Assembly (NCBI RefSeq): GCF_000379805.1
Contig: NZ_KB903548.1
Location: 32,464-71,599 of the forward strand
DNA length: 39,136 nt
From: Lewinella cohaerens DSM 23179
Lineage (GTDB): Bacteria > Bacteroidota > Bacteroidia > Chitinophagales > Saprospiraceae
Reading direction: 5' to 3'
Shown: one piece after another, positions 25,713 to 35,167 of the stretch
Layout of the letters: every line of letters starts with the position of its first letter
Position numbering within the stretch: the stretch's first letter is position 1
Position numbers and translations under genes: made by a program
Notes under the pieces: generated by a model
Told to the model about the DNA's origin: nothing
Seen by the model: only the letters and a program-made list of their open reading frames with translations
Databases searched by the model: none

Positions 25713-28175
25713 ATGAAATCCCCTACATTATTGCTTTGGCTCTTGCTCCCTGTCCTGGGGCAGGCAGCCAACGGTATTGACCCTGATAAAAAAGAAGTAA
25801 ATGCTGTAATTACTAACCAAGCCCCCGTAATTGATGGCGTACTAGATGATGAAGCTTGGTTAAATGCCCTTCCAGCAGGAGATTTTATCCAAAACAGACC
25901 CGTTCCCGGGCAATCAGCCAATGCCAAGACAGAAGTGCGAATATTGTACGACGATACGGGCATCTATATTGGCGCCATGATGTATGATGACACCCCTGCT
26001 GGTATTCAAAAAGAATTATCCGAACGAGACAATCTCGCCAATACCGATTGGTTTGGTGTTATTATTGACGCTTACCGAGACGGAATCAATGGTTTTGGTT
26101 TTATCGTATCCGCTGCCAATGTACAATTCGACACCAAATATTCCACTTTTGGGGAAGATGAAGGCTGGGATGCCGTATGGCAAAGCAAGGTCAATATCAA
26201 TAGTCAAGGCTGGGTTGCAGAAATAATGATTCCTTATTCTGCCCTCCGTTTCCCGGAAACAGAAGAACAAATATGGCACCTAAACCTGGTACGCTCGGTT
26301 GCCCTTACGCAGGAAAAAAGCTTTTGGAGTGAGGTTGATCCACAGGTTAATGGTTTCCTCAATCAGGCAGGCTACCTTACCGGATTGAAAAACATCTCTT
26401 CTCCTGTACGCTTGCAGGCAACCCCTTTCATTGCTTTTTATGGGCAACAACATCACGACGCTTCCGCCGAAACGGTAAACACCTACGGGCATAGTTTTAA
26501 TGGTGGTATGGATATCAAATGGGGTTTATCCGATGCCTTTACGCTGGACATGACGCTCATTCCTGATTTTGGTGAAGCAGCCTCCGACAATCAAGTGCTC
26601 AACCTTTCTCCTTTTGAGGTTCGTTTTAACGAAAATCGCCCCTTTTTCACAGAAGGCACCGAGCTTTTCAACAAAGGTGGCCTTTTCTATTCCCGGCGTA
26701 TTGGCGGCCAGCCACTCAATTATGGCAATATTACTGATGAATACGCAGAGGAAGATATTCTAAGCAACCCATCACAAACTCAATTGTATAACGCAACCAA
26801 AGTTTCCGGGCGCACAGCAAAAGGACTTGGCGTAGGTTTTTTCAATGCGACTTCGGGCCGTACCTATGCCAGAATTAGAGATACCGAGCTGGGTGAAACA
26901 AGTGTCCTTTCTGACCCTTTGACCAATTATAATGTACTCGTTCTTGATCAAAATCTACCCCACAACTCTTACGCTACCCTCATCAACACGACCGTTCTTC
27001 GGGAAGGCGACCACTACGATGCCAACGTTACCGGCACCGACTTCCTATTACGCAACAAAGCCAATACTTATTCCATCGGTGGGCGGGTCGCAGTGAGTCA
27101 AAAATACTACACTGAGCAAACCGACCTCGGACACACTACTGCTCTTCGTTTACGAAAAACAAGCGGCAAGATTCAAGCTGGCCTAAACTACTCCGAAGAA
27201 AGTGACACCTATGACCCCAATGACCTCGGTTTCCTCAATAACAACAATGAACGCAATTTCAGTGGCTTCATAGAATACAATCAATTTGAAGCATTTGGTC
27301 GGTTTAACCGAGGAGGCATAGGGCTTTTTGCAAATTACAATCGGCTTTATAAGCCAAGTGTATACACCGGCTGGGGTTTTAATGTATGGACATACGCAGA
27401 GAGTAAATCTTTCTGGAACTACAACATTTGGTTTAACCTATCTCCCTCCCGAGAAAACAACTATTTTGAAGCTAGAGAGGATGGCCGAGTTTGGCGTCTT
27501 CCTGCTTCAGGAAGTGCTGGTTTTTGGATGGGATCTGATCGCCGAAAGCGAGTGAGAGTTTCTCTGAACGGCAATTACTGGGCAGCTACAGAAAACAACT
27601 GGAACAATATTTCCGGAGAAGTAAGCCTTCGTTTCAGGGTAAGCGATCGTCTTAATTTCAACTTTGGCGTAGAACAAAACCTCAGTCACAACGATGCCGG
27701 CTATGTTAATGACCAGGAAACCGAAGTCATCGATCCTATTTCAGGGCAAACCAGTATCCGGAAGGATATTTTCTTTGGTCGACGTAACCGCAAAACTGTC
27801 GAAACCTTTTTTCGTACCAATTACACTTTTAATGCCAATATGACCCTTAGCTGTCGCATGCGACATTACTGGTCTACCGTAGATTACCAGCGTTTTCATC
27901 AGTTAGATGATGATGGGCAATTAATTGACACCAACTACAGTGGCCAACATAATAATGACTTTGATGCTTTCAACATAGACCTTATTTATCGCTGGCGTTT
28001 TGCTCCTGGTTCCGATATTTTTGTTGTCTGGAAGAACAGTTTATTCAGCGAAAGCGAAGAAATTTCTCCTGATTATTTCCGTAACCTGGATGGCCTTTTT
28101 CAATCCCCGCAAGACAATAGTGTTTCTATAAAGGTCATTTACTTTTTAGATTATGCGTCACTGGCAAGACGTTAA
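25713..28175 (+). CDS. DUF5916 outer-membrane protein with CBM9-like N-terminus
   Basis: A signal peptide (MKSPTLLLWLLLPVLGQA) is followed by a CBM9-like sugar-binding fold, with the typical opening APVIDGVLDDEAW and the later FVIDAYRDG-type element (GVIIDAYRDG) and WVAEIMIPYSALRF. The remaining ~580 residues are the DUF5916 region: LIPDFGEAASD, FEVRFNENRPFFTEG, then alternating amphipathic strands ending in a barrel with a C-terminal aromatic strand (VIYFLDYAS). It is likely an outer-membrane barrel with a periplasmic or surface glycan-binding module. Substrate and partner are unknown. The 282-bp gap before it (25431-25712) is divergent from the cyclase gene and shows no clear operator. The ECF sigma gene follows about 100 nt downstream. 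Confidence 0.9.
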   Translation: MKSPTLLLWLLLPVLGQAANGIDPDKKEVNAVITNQAPVIDGVLDDEAWLNALPAGDFIQNRPVPGQSANAKTEVRILYDDTGIYIGAMMYDDTPAGIQKELSERDNLANTDWFGVIIDAYRDGINGFGFIVSAANVQFDTKYSTFGEDEGWDAVWQSKVNINSQGWVAEIMIPYSALRFPETEEQIWHLNLVRSVALTQEKSFWSEVDPQVNGFLNQAGYLTGLKNISSPVRLQATPFIAFYGQQHHDASAETVNTYGHSFNGGMDIKWGLSDAFTLDMTLIPDFGEAASDNQVLNLSPFEVRFNENRPFFTEGTELFNKGGLFYSRRIGGQPLNYGNITDEYAEEDILSNPSQTQLYNATKVSGRTAKGLGVGFFNATSGRTYARIRDTELGETSVLSDPLTNYNVLVLDQNLPHNSYATLINTTVLREGDHYDANVTGTDFLLRNKANTYSIGGRVAVSQKYYTEQTDLGHTTALRLRKTSGKIQAGLNYSEESDTYDPNDLGFLNNNNERNFSGFIEYNQFEAFGRFNRGGIGLFANYNRLYKPSVYTGWGFNVWTYAESKSFWNYNIWFNLSPSRENNYFEAREDGRVWRLPASGSAGFWMGSDRRKRVRVSLNGNYWAATENNWNNISGEVSLRFRVSDRLNFNFGVEQNLSHNDAGYVNDQETEVIDPISGQTSIRKDIFFGRRNRKTVETFFRTNYTFNANMTLSCRMRHYWSTVDYQRFHQLDDDGQLIDTNYSGQHNNDFDAFNIDLIYRWRFAPGSDIFVVWKNSLFSESEEISPDYFRNLDGLFQSPQDNSVSIKVIYFLDYASLARR

Positions 28176-28213
28176 AGCCTTGTACAAGCAGCGTAACAAT
28201 GGCTTTTTTCGTT

Positions 28214-28221
28214 TATCTTTG
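28214..28221 (+). promoter_or_regulatory. Candidate -7 box for the ECF sigma operon
   Basis: TATCTTTG is an exact TAnnTTTG match 55 nt before the sigma-factor ATG, in the gap after the DUF5916 gene. The -33 box is weak. It suggests the sigma/barrel pair has its own housekeeping promoter. Confidence 0.45.
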
Positions 28222-28275
28222 GTGAGGACCTCGCAATGTATTGTTTAACGACACATTGCCCAAGCACTTGGTTTT

Positions 28276-28842
28276 ATGGAAATCGCCTTGTCCATCAACT
28301 ATAATGAGCGCGACTTAATTAGCGCTTGCGTCCGCAAAGAGCGGTGGGCTCAGCAGGTACTGTATGAAGAATTCTACAGTCCGCTGATGGCCATTTGTTT
28401 GCGCTATTCGCACCATGAGGACGAAGCGATGGATTTACTGCATGAAAGTTTTATTAAAATTTTCCGCAGTATTAATAAATATCAACCAGGCACCTCTTTG
28501 GGCGCTTGGATGCGCAGAATCACGGTGAATACTGCCATTGACTATTACCGACGTAAAGTACGCCGGCGAACAGAAAACATTGATCAGGCTTTTGACTTGA
28601 GCACCGACGAAGCTGACGCGATTAGCAAGTGTAGCGAGCAAGAAATTCTGGCTGCTATTCAAAAACTAACGCCAGCTTATCGAACCGTATTTAACCTCTA
28701 CGTTATTGAAGGTTATTCGCACAAGGAAATCGCAGAACAATTGAAAATTACAGAAAGTACCTCGCGATCAAACCTGGTAAAAGCCAGATCTAAATTGCAG
28801 GTTTTACTGAAAGGACAACATGGACGTGGAAAAGGGAAATAA
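28276..28842 (+). CDS. ECF-type RNA polymerase sigma factor
   Basis: The 188-aa protein has sigma region 2 (~27-92; LYEEFYSPLMAICLRYSHHE, then DLLHESFIKIFRSINKYQ, and the -10-binding helix with WMRRITVNTAIDYYRR) and region 4 (~125-177; LTPAYRTVFNLYVIEGYSHKEIAEQL and an HTH with ESTSRSNLVKARSKL). There is no region 1.1 or 3, which defines the ECF class. The following gene begins 23 nt before this one ends, in another frame, so the two are translationally coupled; that partner has a cytosolic N-terminus and a membrane helix and is the probable anti-sigma factor. It likely controls an envelope regulon. Confidence 0.96.
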   Translation: MEIALSINYNERDLISACVRKERWAQQVLYEEFYSPLMAICLRYSHHEDEAMDLLHESFIKIFRSINKYQPGTSLGAWMRRITVNTAIDYYRRKVRRRTENIDQAFDLSTDEADAISKCSEQEILAAIQKLTPAYRTVFNLYVIEGYSHKEIAEQLKITESTSRSNLVKARSKLQVLLKGQHGRGKGK

Positions 28843-30310
28843 CAATTTGGACCGAATCATTCGGAACAAGGTAAACCAGGTTAAACCTGTGTTTAAACCC
28901 GGAAGCTGGGATCAACTGGCTGCCCGCCTTGATGAAGTCGATGTTGCTGATGCCTTCGATGAAGAAATAGGTGAACGCCTGCAGCGAATGCATGTCCCTT
29001 ATCAACAAAATTCATGGGCAATACTCGCTGCTCGCCTTGAACTAGAGCGCCGACGTATACAAGCTATTACCCATTACAAGATTATGGAGCTGTCGCTCCT
29101 GCTTTTGCTCTTTATTACCGCTTGGCAGCATCTTCCTACTGCACCCACTCCTCCTGCAACTCCTCCTCCTGGCATTCCTTTTGCTTCTACTGCTCCATCA
29201 CCGTCCCCTAACGATCAGGATGAGTCCTCGGCCATTGCAAGTAGTTTTGTTTCTGATGATCAAGCTGCATCCTCTTCAACAGCCGGTACTTTAGCTGCTG
29301 AAAAAAGCGACAGTGATTTAATAAAACATTTCCAGGAAGTTAATCAGCTTAAAGAGGTTGCTCAACGCCCTGTTTTCGCTCGTGCTGAACCGCTGCCAGC
29401 CAATGACTTAAGTCGAATTCCTTACGAAGTCGATGCACAACAGCAACTCAAACAGTTTTTCGCTGAAAAAACGGAAACGATCAGCACACCAAGTGATGAT
29501 TTTCATAAAGAAGGAGCACTTGCTGCACTTGATGGCGGAAAAACAGCTCTGCTTAACTATGGTGACCCAAATGAGTTACTGGAGTTTATCCGCCCCGTGG
29601 AGCGAAAAACTTTTCTCCGAATTGGCTTTGCTGGTTCTCCTGATTACAACCGGGTCATTACGCCTTCTCAAGAATTGGAAGACGGCTCTGTTGTTTCCTA
29701 TGATCGTTACTCTCTTGGTTATAGTGGAGGTATCACCTTAGGCGTAGAACACGGCAAATGGGAAATAGAAACAGGGGCGATGTATGCTGTTCGTCGTTAT
29801 CAAGCTATCCCTACAGTCTATGTCACAGGTACACTAAGGGAGGGCTATACTGGGCTGGGATTACGTGATTTTGAACTCAATACCGTTAATATTCCGCTCA
29901 ACTTCCGTTATAATTTCCTTTTGCATGACAAGTGGAGAATGTACGCCCAGGGTGGTGCCAGTGTGAACCTGATACTGAGTGCGAACTACTACCTCACTGA
30001 CCAAGCAGAATTTGCAGGTATTGCCCGTAACCCGAATGCCAACTCAGGCTCATCTGCGCTAGACAAGCCCGAACCACTACAAAACAAAGCCCTGACTGCC
30101 GGCTGGCTAGAAGGAGGCTCCTTTTTGCAAAATGCTACCCTTTACGCAGATTTCGGCGTAGGCCTGGAACGTTACATGACGCCTAATTGGAGCATGTTCG
30201 TACAGCCTACCTATCACCATTCGCTGCCATTATTCAACGATGGCCTCGGCCCTTACCGTGATCGTATTCACAACTTTGGTATTGGCATGGGTGTGAAGGT
30301 GCGGCTGTAG
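28820..30310 (+). CDS. Anti-sigma-like / outer-membrane barrel fusion protein
   Basis: The 496-aa protein has no N-terminal signal peptide. Its first ~80 residues are charged and carry a duplicated motif, FKPGSWDQLAARLDE (~25-39) and YQQNSWAILAARLEL (~61-75). One membrane helix follows (~88-103, IMELSLLLLLFITAW), then a Pro/Ser/Ala-rich stretch (~106-165), a charged linker, and a C-terminal region (~265-496) of alternating strands ending in a barrel-like GIGMGVKVRL, resembling PorT/OMP_b-brl families. The predicted path is cytosol, inner membrane, periplasm and outer membrane in one chain. It could act as an anti-sigma factor that senses outer-membrane state. Its gene overlaps the sigma gene by 23 nt. 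Confidence 0.8.
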   Translation: MDVEKGNNNLDRIIRNKVNQVKPVFKPGSWDQLAARLDEVDVADAFDEEIGERLQRMHVPYQQNSWAILAARLELERRRIQAITHYKIMELSLLLLLFITAWQHLPTAPTPPATPPPGIPFASTAPSPSPNDQDESSAIASSFVSDDQAASSSTAGTLAAEKSDSDLIKHFQEVNQLKEVAQRPVFARAEPLPANDLSRIPYEVDAQQQLKQFFAEKTETISTPSDDFHKEGALAALDGGKTALLNYGDPNELLEFIRPVERKTFLRIGFAGSPDYNRVITPSQELEDGSVVSYDRYSLGYSGGITLGVEHGKWEIETGAMYAVRRYQAIPTVYVTGTLREGYTGLGLRDFELNTVNIPLNFRYNFLLHDKWRMYAQGGASVNLILSANYYLTDQAEFAGIARNPNANSGSSALDKPEPLQNKALTAGWLEGGSFLQNATLYADFGVGLERYMTPNWSMFVQPTYHHSLPLFNDGLGPYRDRIHNFGIGMGVKVRL

Positions 30311-30426
30311 ATTTTTCAATCTACCTTTTCGCTTTATACTTCTAGTAACCGCTATCAAGATAACTTGGCAAGCATTACCTCTTTTGGCAAGGCTTTGACA
30401 AAAAGCCTGTCACATATATTCCAGAA

Positions 30427-30470
30427 TAAAAAAATCCCAAACCTTACTTAAAAGGCTTGGGATTTTTTTA
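30427..30470. terminator. Bidirectional terminator between barrel gene and glyS
   Basis: An 18-bp stem with one mismatch (30427-30444 with 30452-30469), built on AATCCCAAACCTT and its partner AAGGCTTGGGATT, is flanked by A and T runs on both sides. It lies between convergent genes and can end both. Confidence 0.85.
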
Positions 30471-30487
30471 CTTATTCATGAGTGTCA

Positions 30488-32035
30488 TTACATAAACAAC
30501 TGACTCATATCCGTACGCTGACGTACCAATTCAGGCACCTTGTCTATCGGTACTCTCTCCTGCTCTAGCGTATCACGATCTCGCACCGTTACCATATTGT
30601 CATCGAGGCTATCGAAGTCTACAGTGATACAGAACGGTGTACCAATCGCATCCTGCCGACGGTAAAGTTTACCAATCGAGCCTGTATCATCGTACTGACA
30701 GTTACATACCATTTTCAGCTTATCAAACAGCTCTTTGGCTTTGCCTACAATCCGGTCTTCTGTCCGCTTTAGCGGTAAGATAGCCGCCTTGATAGGTGCT
30801 AATGCCGGGTGCAACTTCAATACCGTACGCGTATTATTAGGATCATCCTGACCTGGCACCTGCTCATCCATCAGTGCATTACTCATGGTCGCTAGGAACA
30901 TCCGATCACAACCGATCGACGTTTCTAATACGTAAGGAACATAGCTTTCCTTGGTCGTAGAATCGAAGTAAGTCAGTTTTTTACCCGACAACTCCTGATG
31001 GCTGCTGAGGTCAAAATCCGTCCGCGAGTGAATACCTTCCAGTTCTTTGAAACCAAAGGGAAACTCAAACTGGATATCCACCGCAGCATCTGCGTAATGG
31101 GCCAGGTTATCGTGATCGTGGAAGCGGTACTTCGAGGCAGAAGTCCCCAAAGCCAAGTGCCACTTGAGACGGGCTTCTTTCCAGTAGTCGTACCATTTTT
31201 TCTGCGTTCCCGGCTGGATAAAGAATTGCATTTCCATCTGCTCAAACTCCCGCATCCGGAAGATAAACTGACGAGCCACAATCTCATTACGGAAAGCCTT
31301 ACCGATCTGTGCGATACCAAATGGCAATTTCTGACGCGTTGATTTCTGTACGTTCAAGAAATTGACAAAAATACCCTGTGCTGTTTCAGGGCGTAGGTAG
31401 AGTTTACCTTCCTCGCCAGCAATATTACCCAATTGAGTGGAGAACATCAGGTTGAACTGACGAACATCCGTCCAGTTTCGGCTACCCGTATCTGGATCCG
31501 CAATATCGAGGTCTTCGATCAAGGTTTTCAAGCCCTCCATGTCTCCATCGGTCATGGCGGTAGCCAGACGCTTGGCAACTTCGTCGATTTTTGCTTGATA
31601 ATCCACGATCCGGCCATTGGTGGAACGGAACATCGCTTCGTCAAAGTCATCAAAACGCTTACGTGCTTTTGCGACTTCCTTGTTGATCTTGGCTTCGATC
31701 TTATCCATGTAATCTTCCACCAAAACATCGGCACGGTAGCGTTTTTTACTATCCTTGTTATCTACCAATGGATCATTAAAAGCATCTACGTGGCCAGAAG
31801 CTTTCCAGGTCTTGGGGTGCATAAAGATGGCCGCATCGATACCTACAATGTTATCATGCATCTGCACCATAGATTTCCACCAGTACTCCTTGAGGTTGTT
31901 TTTGAGCAACGAACCATAGGGGCCGTAGTCATAAGCGGCACTTAGGCCGTCGTAAATTTCACTCGACTGATAGATGAATCCGTATTCCTTACAGTGCGCT
32001 ACCAGCGCTTTAAATTGATCGTTTTGTTGTGCCAT
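30488..32035 (-). CDS. glyS: Glycine--tRNA ligase (homodimeric type)
   Basis: The 515-aa class II enzyme charges tRNA-Gly in the cytosol. It begins with the conserved N-terminal region (LVAHCKEYGFIYQSSEIYDG, SAAYDYGPYG). Motif 2 is in GKAFRNEI, and motif 3 in LETSIGCDRMF. A C-terminal anticodon-binding domain begins near APIKAAILPL. Length fits the single-chain bacterial/eukaryotic-type form found in Bacteroidota rather than the alpha/beta form. A TATCTTTG box on the minus strand at 32098-32105 is well placed for its promoter. I see no T-box or glycine riboswitch upstream. Confidence 0.98.
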   Translation of the reverse strand: MAQQNDQFKALVAHCKEYGFIYQSSEIYDGLSAAYDYGPYGSLLKNNLKEYWWKSMVQMHDNIVGIDAAIFMHPKTWKASGHVDAFNDPLVDNKDSKKRYRADVLVEDYMDKIEAKINKEVAKARKRFDDFDEAMFRSTNGRIVDYQAKIDEVAKRLATAMTDGDMEGLKTLIEDLDIADPDTGSRNWTDVRQFNLMFSTQLGNIAGEEGKLYLRPETAQGIFVNFLNVQKSTRQKLPFGIAQIGKAFRNEIVARQFIFRMREFEQMEMQFFIQPGTQKKWYDYWKEARLKWHLALGTSASKYRFHDHDNLAHYADAAVDIQFEFPFGFKELEGIHSRTDFDLSSHQELSGKKLTYFDSTTKESYVPYVLETSIGCDRMFLATMSNALMDEQVPGQDDPNNTRTVLKLHPALAPIKAAILPLKRTEDRIVGKAKELFDKLKMVCNCQYDDTGSIGKLYRRQDAIGTPFCITVDFDSLDDNMVTVRDRDTLEQERVPIDKVPELVRQRTDMSQLFM

Positions 32036-32097
32036 GGCTATGTTCTTAATTCCTGTAGATTTGCATCAACAGAAAAGGACTTGCTTGATAGAAGGCG

Positions 32098-32105
32098 CAA
32101 AGATA
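32098..32105 (-). promoter_or_regulatory. Candidate -7 box for glyS
   Basis: The minus strand reads TATCTTTG, an exact TAnnTTTG match about 63 nt before the glyS ATG. The rest of this 257-bp divergent gap (32036-32292) shows no other clear site for the plus-strand gene. Confidence 0.5.
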
Positions 32106-32292
32106 AGCGATTAGTTCCTTTACTGGTAATAATGGTGTTCATTCCAAAGTTGATTTTTCTGTTTACCGCAGAAGATGTACCTTTTCCAAGAGTAGCCAGG
32201 CGGACACTTCGATCAGATAACAAGCCCCTGATACTACCACCACTGCTTATGCTTGTGTAACTTGTCTGCTGTCACTATAAAAACCACCTTTC

Positions 32293-34299
32293 ATGTCCGG
32301 GAAATCCACCGAAAAGAACATTTTGCAATACCTTGGCATAGGCCTTTTTATTTTTGCACTGGCGGTATTCATTGGCTCCTTAACACTTAGTCACTACGAA
32401 TTGTCTTTAACTGCTGTAAAAGATAGCCTGGGTAATGATTATCACTACGGTTTCGTAGAACAGAGTGCCCAACAAATGGCAGGAAAGTCATACCCCAACA
32501 GTTTCGCTTTTTTAGATGCTTTTGAAAAGGTCTTATCTGACGCGCAGACAGCCATTAAAACGGATGTCGAAGAAGTAAAGGGCCTCACTAAAAGTGATGG
32601 CGAATATTGGAGTTCTTTATTACAAGATTGGCAATTAAAGGGATTAATTTTCCCGGTGACCAAAGCTTCCAGTACAGGCTTGTTACCAGGAAATACCTGG
32701 CTGTTTTTTCTACTAAGTATCGTATTGGGTATCATCGGCGCTTTGCTATATATCCTTCCCCGGCGACGCGAACACGCAGGTATCAAAAACAACCATATCT
32801 ACCACAGCAGCTTGCACAGTCGCGGCTGGTTAGGCATTGCGGCTGGTATTTTCCTAATTGGCTTCTACATTCTGCTCTATTTCTACCCTGAGCACATGGT
32901 CAATTGGATACTGATGGTTGACCCTATCAGTATGGCCCTCAACGGTGGCCCAGCAAGCAATTGGTTTTTGTATGGACTGCTATACACCATTGCCATCTTG
33001 GTAATGGGAATTCGGATGATTATCAAATACCGGCACAACCGCTACCAAATGATCCGGACAGGCTCCGTGATGTTTTTCCAAACGACTTTTGCGTTCCTAT
33101 TGCCTGAACTGATGTCGGCCTTGAACCAGCCTAGCATGGACCTCAAGAACATCTGGCCACTGAACTACTCTTTCTTCTTCGATTATAACATCAATGAACT
33201 TACCAGCTCCGGAGGCTTTGGTTTATTCTTGCTTTTTTGGGGTATCATCCTGATGGTGGTCGCAGTGCCTCTCATCACTTACTTTTACGGAAAACGCTGG
33301 TATTGCTCCTGGGTATGTGGCTGTGGTGGCTTGGCAGAGACCCTCGGCGACCCTTACCGCCAGCTTAGTGATAAATCTACCCAAGCCTGGCAGATTGAAC
33401 GTTGGACCATTCACGCTGTACTTGTTTTCTCGGTTGTGATGACCGTCATTGTCGTTTACAGTTACTTGCCTTTGGCTACAGAAGCCGAAGGCTGGCTGAA
33501 TAAAACCAATTTTGTCTACTTCGTTTCTGCATTATTGATCGCACTTCCCGCTTACGTTTTTGCACGTAACCAGAAAGTTGACATCTTCCCTAAAGGTGCG
33601 ATGATCATGATGTGGGTAGCGGCTATCGGGGTAATTGTTCTTTTGAATTACAATCACTTCATTCTCGAAAATTACAAGGCTACTATTAAAATAAATCGCT
33701 GGGTCATGATTGCATTGGCCGGATTGGTGATCGGTAGTTTGGTGCTCCTTCACCGCAAAGAGAACCCAGCTCAGTCACCACGAAAAATTATCACCGCTGC
33801 GTTGGTATTTTTTGGCGCAATCGCTGGCTGGCAACTACTGGCGTTCAACAATACAGGCAATGAGATTGCCTCTTTTAGCCACTACGATGTCCGCTCGGTA
33901 TACGGCTTTGCCATCAGTTCGATTTTCGCTGGCGTGGTCGGCACCGGATTTTACCCCTTGATGGGTAACCGCGTTTGGTGTCGTTTTGGTTGCCCTTTGG
34001 CGGCTTACCTGGGATTAGTCCAGCGCATCAAATCACGCTTCCGGATTACAACTAATGGTGGGCAGTGTATTTCCTGCGGTAATTGCTCTACTTATTGCGA
34101 AATGGGCATCGATGTACGTTCTTACGCCCAGCGTGGTCAGGATATCGTCCGTTCTTCTTGTGTTGGTTGTGGTGTTTGCTCAGCAGTATGCCCACGCGGC
34201 GTACTACGCCTGGAAAACGCGGCAGCAGATATCGACGAGCGCGCTAGTGATCTACGGGCTATTCATATCACAGAAACGGAGGTGACGTTATTGGGGTAA
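32293..34299 (+). CDS. NapH/NosR-like membrane 4Fe-4S protein
   Basis: The 668-aa protein has many membrane segments (near 12-34, 137-157, 178-200, 225-243, 262-280, 310-335, 375-398 and more) and an N-terminal ~100-residue region between the first two. Cysteine sites include WYCSWVCGCGG (~337-347) and the CxxxCP motif WCRFGCP (near 566). The C-terminal ferredoxin domain binds two 4Fe-4S clusters: Cys592, 595, 598, 602 and Cys623, 626, 629, 633. This is the pattern of NapH, NosR and CcoG-like electron carriers that pass electrons from quinol. Its partner is not encoded in the window. The convergent TauE/SafE gene is 42 nt away. Confidence 0.85.
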   Translation: MSGKSTEKNILQYLGIGLFIFALAVFIGSLTLSHYELSLTAVKDSLGNDYHYGFVEQSAQQMAGKSYPNSFAFLDAFEKVLSDAQTAIKTDVEEVKGLTKSDGEYWSSLLQDWQLKGLIFPVTKASSTGLLPGNTWLFFLLSIVLGIIGALLYILPRRREHAGIKNNHIYHSSLHSRGWLGIAAGIFLIGFYILLYFYPEHMVNWILMVDPISMALNGGPASNWFLYGLLYTIAILVMGIRMIIKYRHNRYQMIRTGSVMFFQTTFAFLLPELMSALNQPSMDLKNIWPLNYSFFFDYNINELTSSGGFGLFLLFWGIILMVVAVPLITYFYGKRWYCSWVCGCGGLAETLGDPYRQLSDKSTQAWQIERWTIHAVLVFSVVMTVIVVYSYLPLATEAEGWLNKTNFVYFVSALLIALPAYVFARNQKVDIFPKGAMIMMWVAAIGVIVLLNYNHFILENYKATIKINRWVMIALAGLVIGSLVLLHRKENPAQSPRKIITAALVFFGAIAGWQLLAFNNTGNEIASFSHYDVRSVYGFAISSIFAGVVGTGFYPLMGNRVWCRFGCPLAAYLGLVQRIKSRFRITTNGGQCISCGNCSTYCEMGIDVRSYAQRGQDIVRSSCVGCGVCSAVCPRGVLRLENAAADIDERASDLRAIHITETEVTLLG

Positions 34300-34341
34300 G
34301 ATAGTTTTACCGCATAGATATACGATCATGGCCGTCTATGG

Positions 34342-35115
34342 TCAAACAAACAACTTCCACACCCAGGCCGTCACGCCAAACATGCGTAGGATGGCCCAAA
34401 TGACGACCACTACCAAGATTCGATAAGCCCATTTCCCGGCGCGAGGATCTGTCGCTGCAAAACGGGCAGTAAGGTAACCGCCAGCCGTTTGCCCAATAGC
34501 CATCAGGCCGCCAATTTTCCAATCAATGAGGCCCTGCCAGGCGAAGATGAGTACTGCTACTAATGTATAAATGGCTACCACAGCCACTTTCACAGCATTG
34601 CTATCTACGAGATTGTAGTGGGCAACCAACACCATCGCTGCCAGAAAAAAAACCCCCATACCCATTTGGATAAAACCACCGTAAAAACCCAGTGCTAAAA
34701 ACACGGGGATACTTATCCATAAAGGCAACTCCCTGGCATCGGTATCTTCTCGTAACCAACGCGCAGGTTTCACCAGAATAACGAATAACATCAGCACCAA
34801 AAGAAAGCGAAAAACTTCCTTAAAGGCCTCATTACTGACTTTTAATGCTACGTAAATACCAATGAAGGCTCCAACGGTTGTTAGTGCAATGTAGAGGCCA
34901 CTTTTGCCAATATTGAGCCGGTCTTTGCGGTAAAAGGCCCAACTCCCGGCCGCACTTTGGGTAAATATCCCTACACGGTTAGTGCCATTGGCGACATTAC
35001 CTGGCAGCCCTAGCATTTCCGTAAGAATAGTAAGTGTAATAGCGGACCCATTCCCCGCCAAGGTATTGATGGCTCCGGCCACGAAGGCACCAATTACGGC
35101 AATAATATAGATCAT
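34342..35115 (-). CDS. TauE/SafE family membrane transporter
   Basis: The 257-aa protein has about eight hydrophobic segments and the family pattern: the N-terminal half repeat AGAINTLAGNGSAITL, the second GFYGGFIQMGMGVFFLAAMV, and a C-terminal GGYLTARFA. TauE/SafE proteins export sulfite, sulfoacetate or other small organic anions; the substrate here is unknown. The start codon follows, by 4 nt, a hairpin formed by the GTAC-rich palindrome at 35120-35162. cysS is upstream on the same strand. Confidence 0.88.
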   Translation of the reverse strand: MIYIIAVIGAFVAGAINTLAGNGSAITLTILTEMLGLPGNVANGTNRVGIFTQSAAGSWAFYRKDRLNIGKSGLYIALTTVGAFIGIYVALKVSNEAFKEVFRFLLVLMLFVILVKPARWLREDTDARELPLWISIPVFLALGFYGGFIQMGMGVFFLAAMVLVAHYNLVDSNAVKVAVVAIYTLVAVLIFAWQGLIDWKIGGLMAIGQTAGGYLTARFAATDPRAGKWAYRILVVVVIWAILRMFGVTAWVWKLFV

Positions 35116-35119
35116 ATAA

Positions 35120-35162
35120 AGGTACTTGGTACAATGTACTCAGTACAATGTACCAAGTACCT
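35120..35162. repeat. GTAC-rich 20-bp inverted repeat
   Basis: Two 20-bp arms (35120-35139 and 35143-35162) differ at one position and surround a 3-nt loop (TCA). Each arm begins AGGTACTTGGTAC or its complement and contains several GTAC palindromes. It sits between cysS and the TauE/SafE gene, ending 4 nt from the latter's start codon. It could end cysS transcription or block the TauE ribosome site. It has no U-run of the usual terminator type. Confidence 0.7.
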
Positions 35163-35167
35163 AAAAC

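Noticed and set aside
31433-31945. 170-codon frame opposite glyS
   Set aside because: Antisense to a certain gene, no family pattern.
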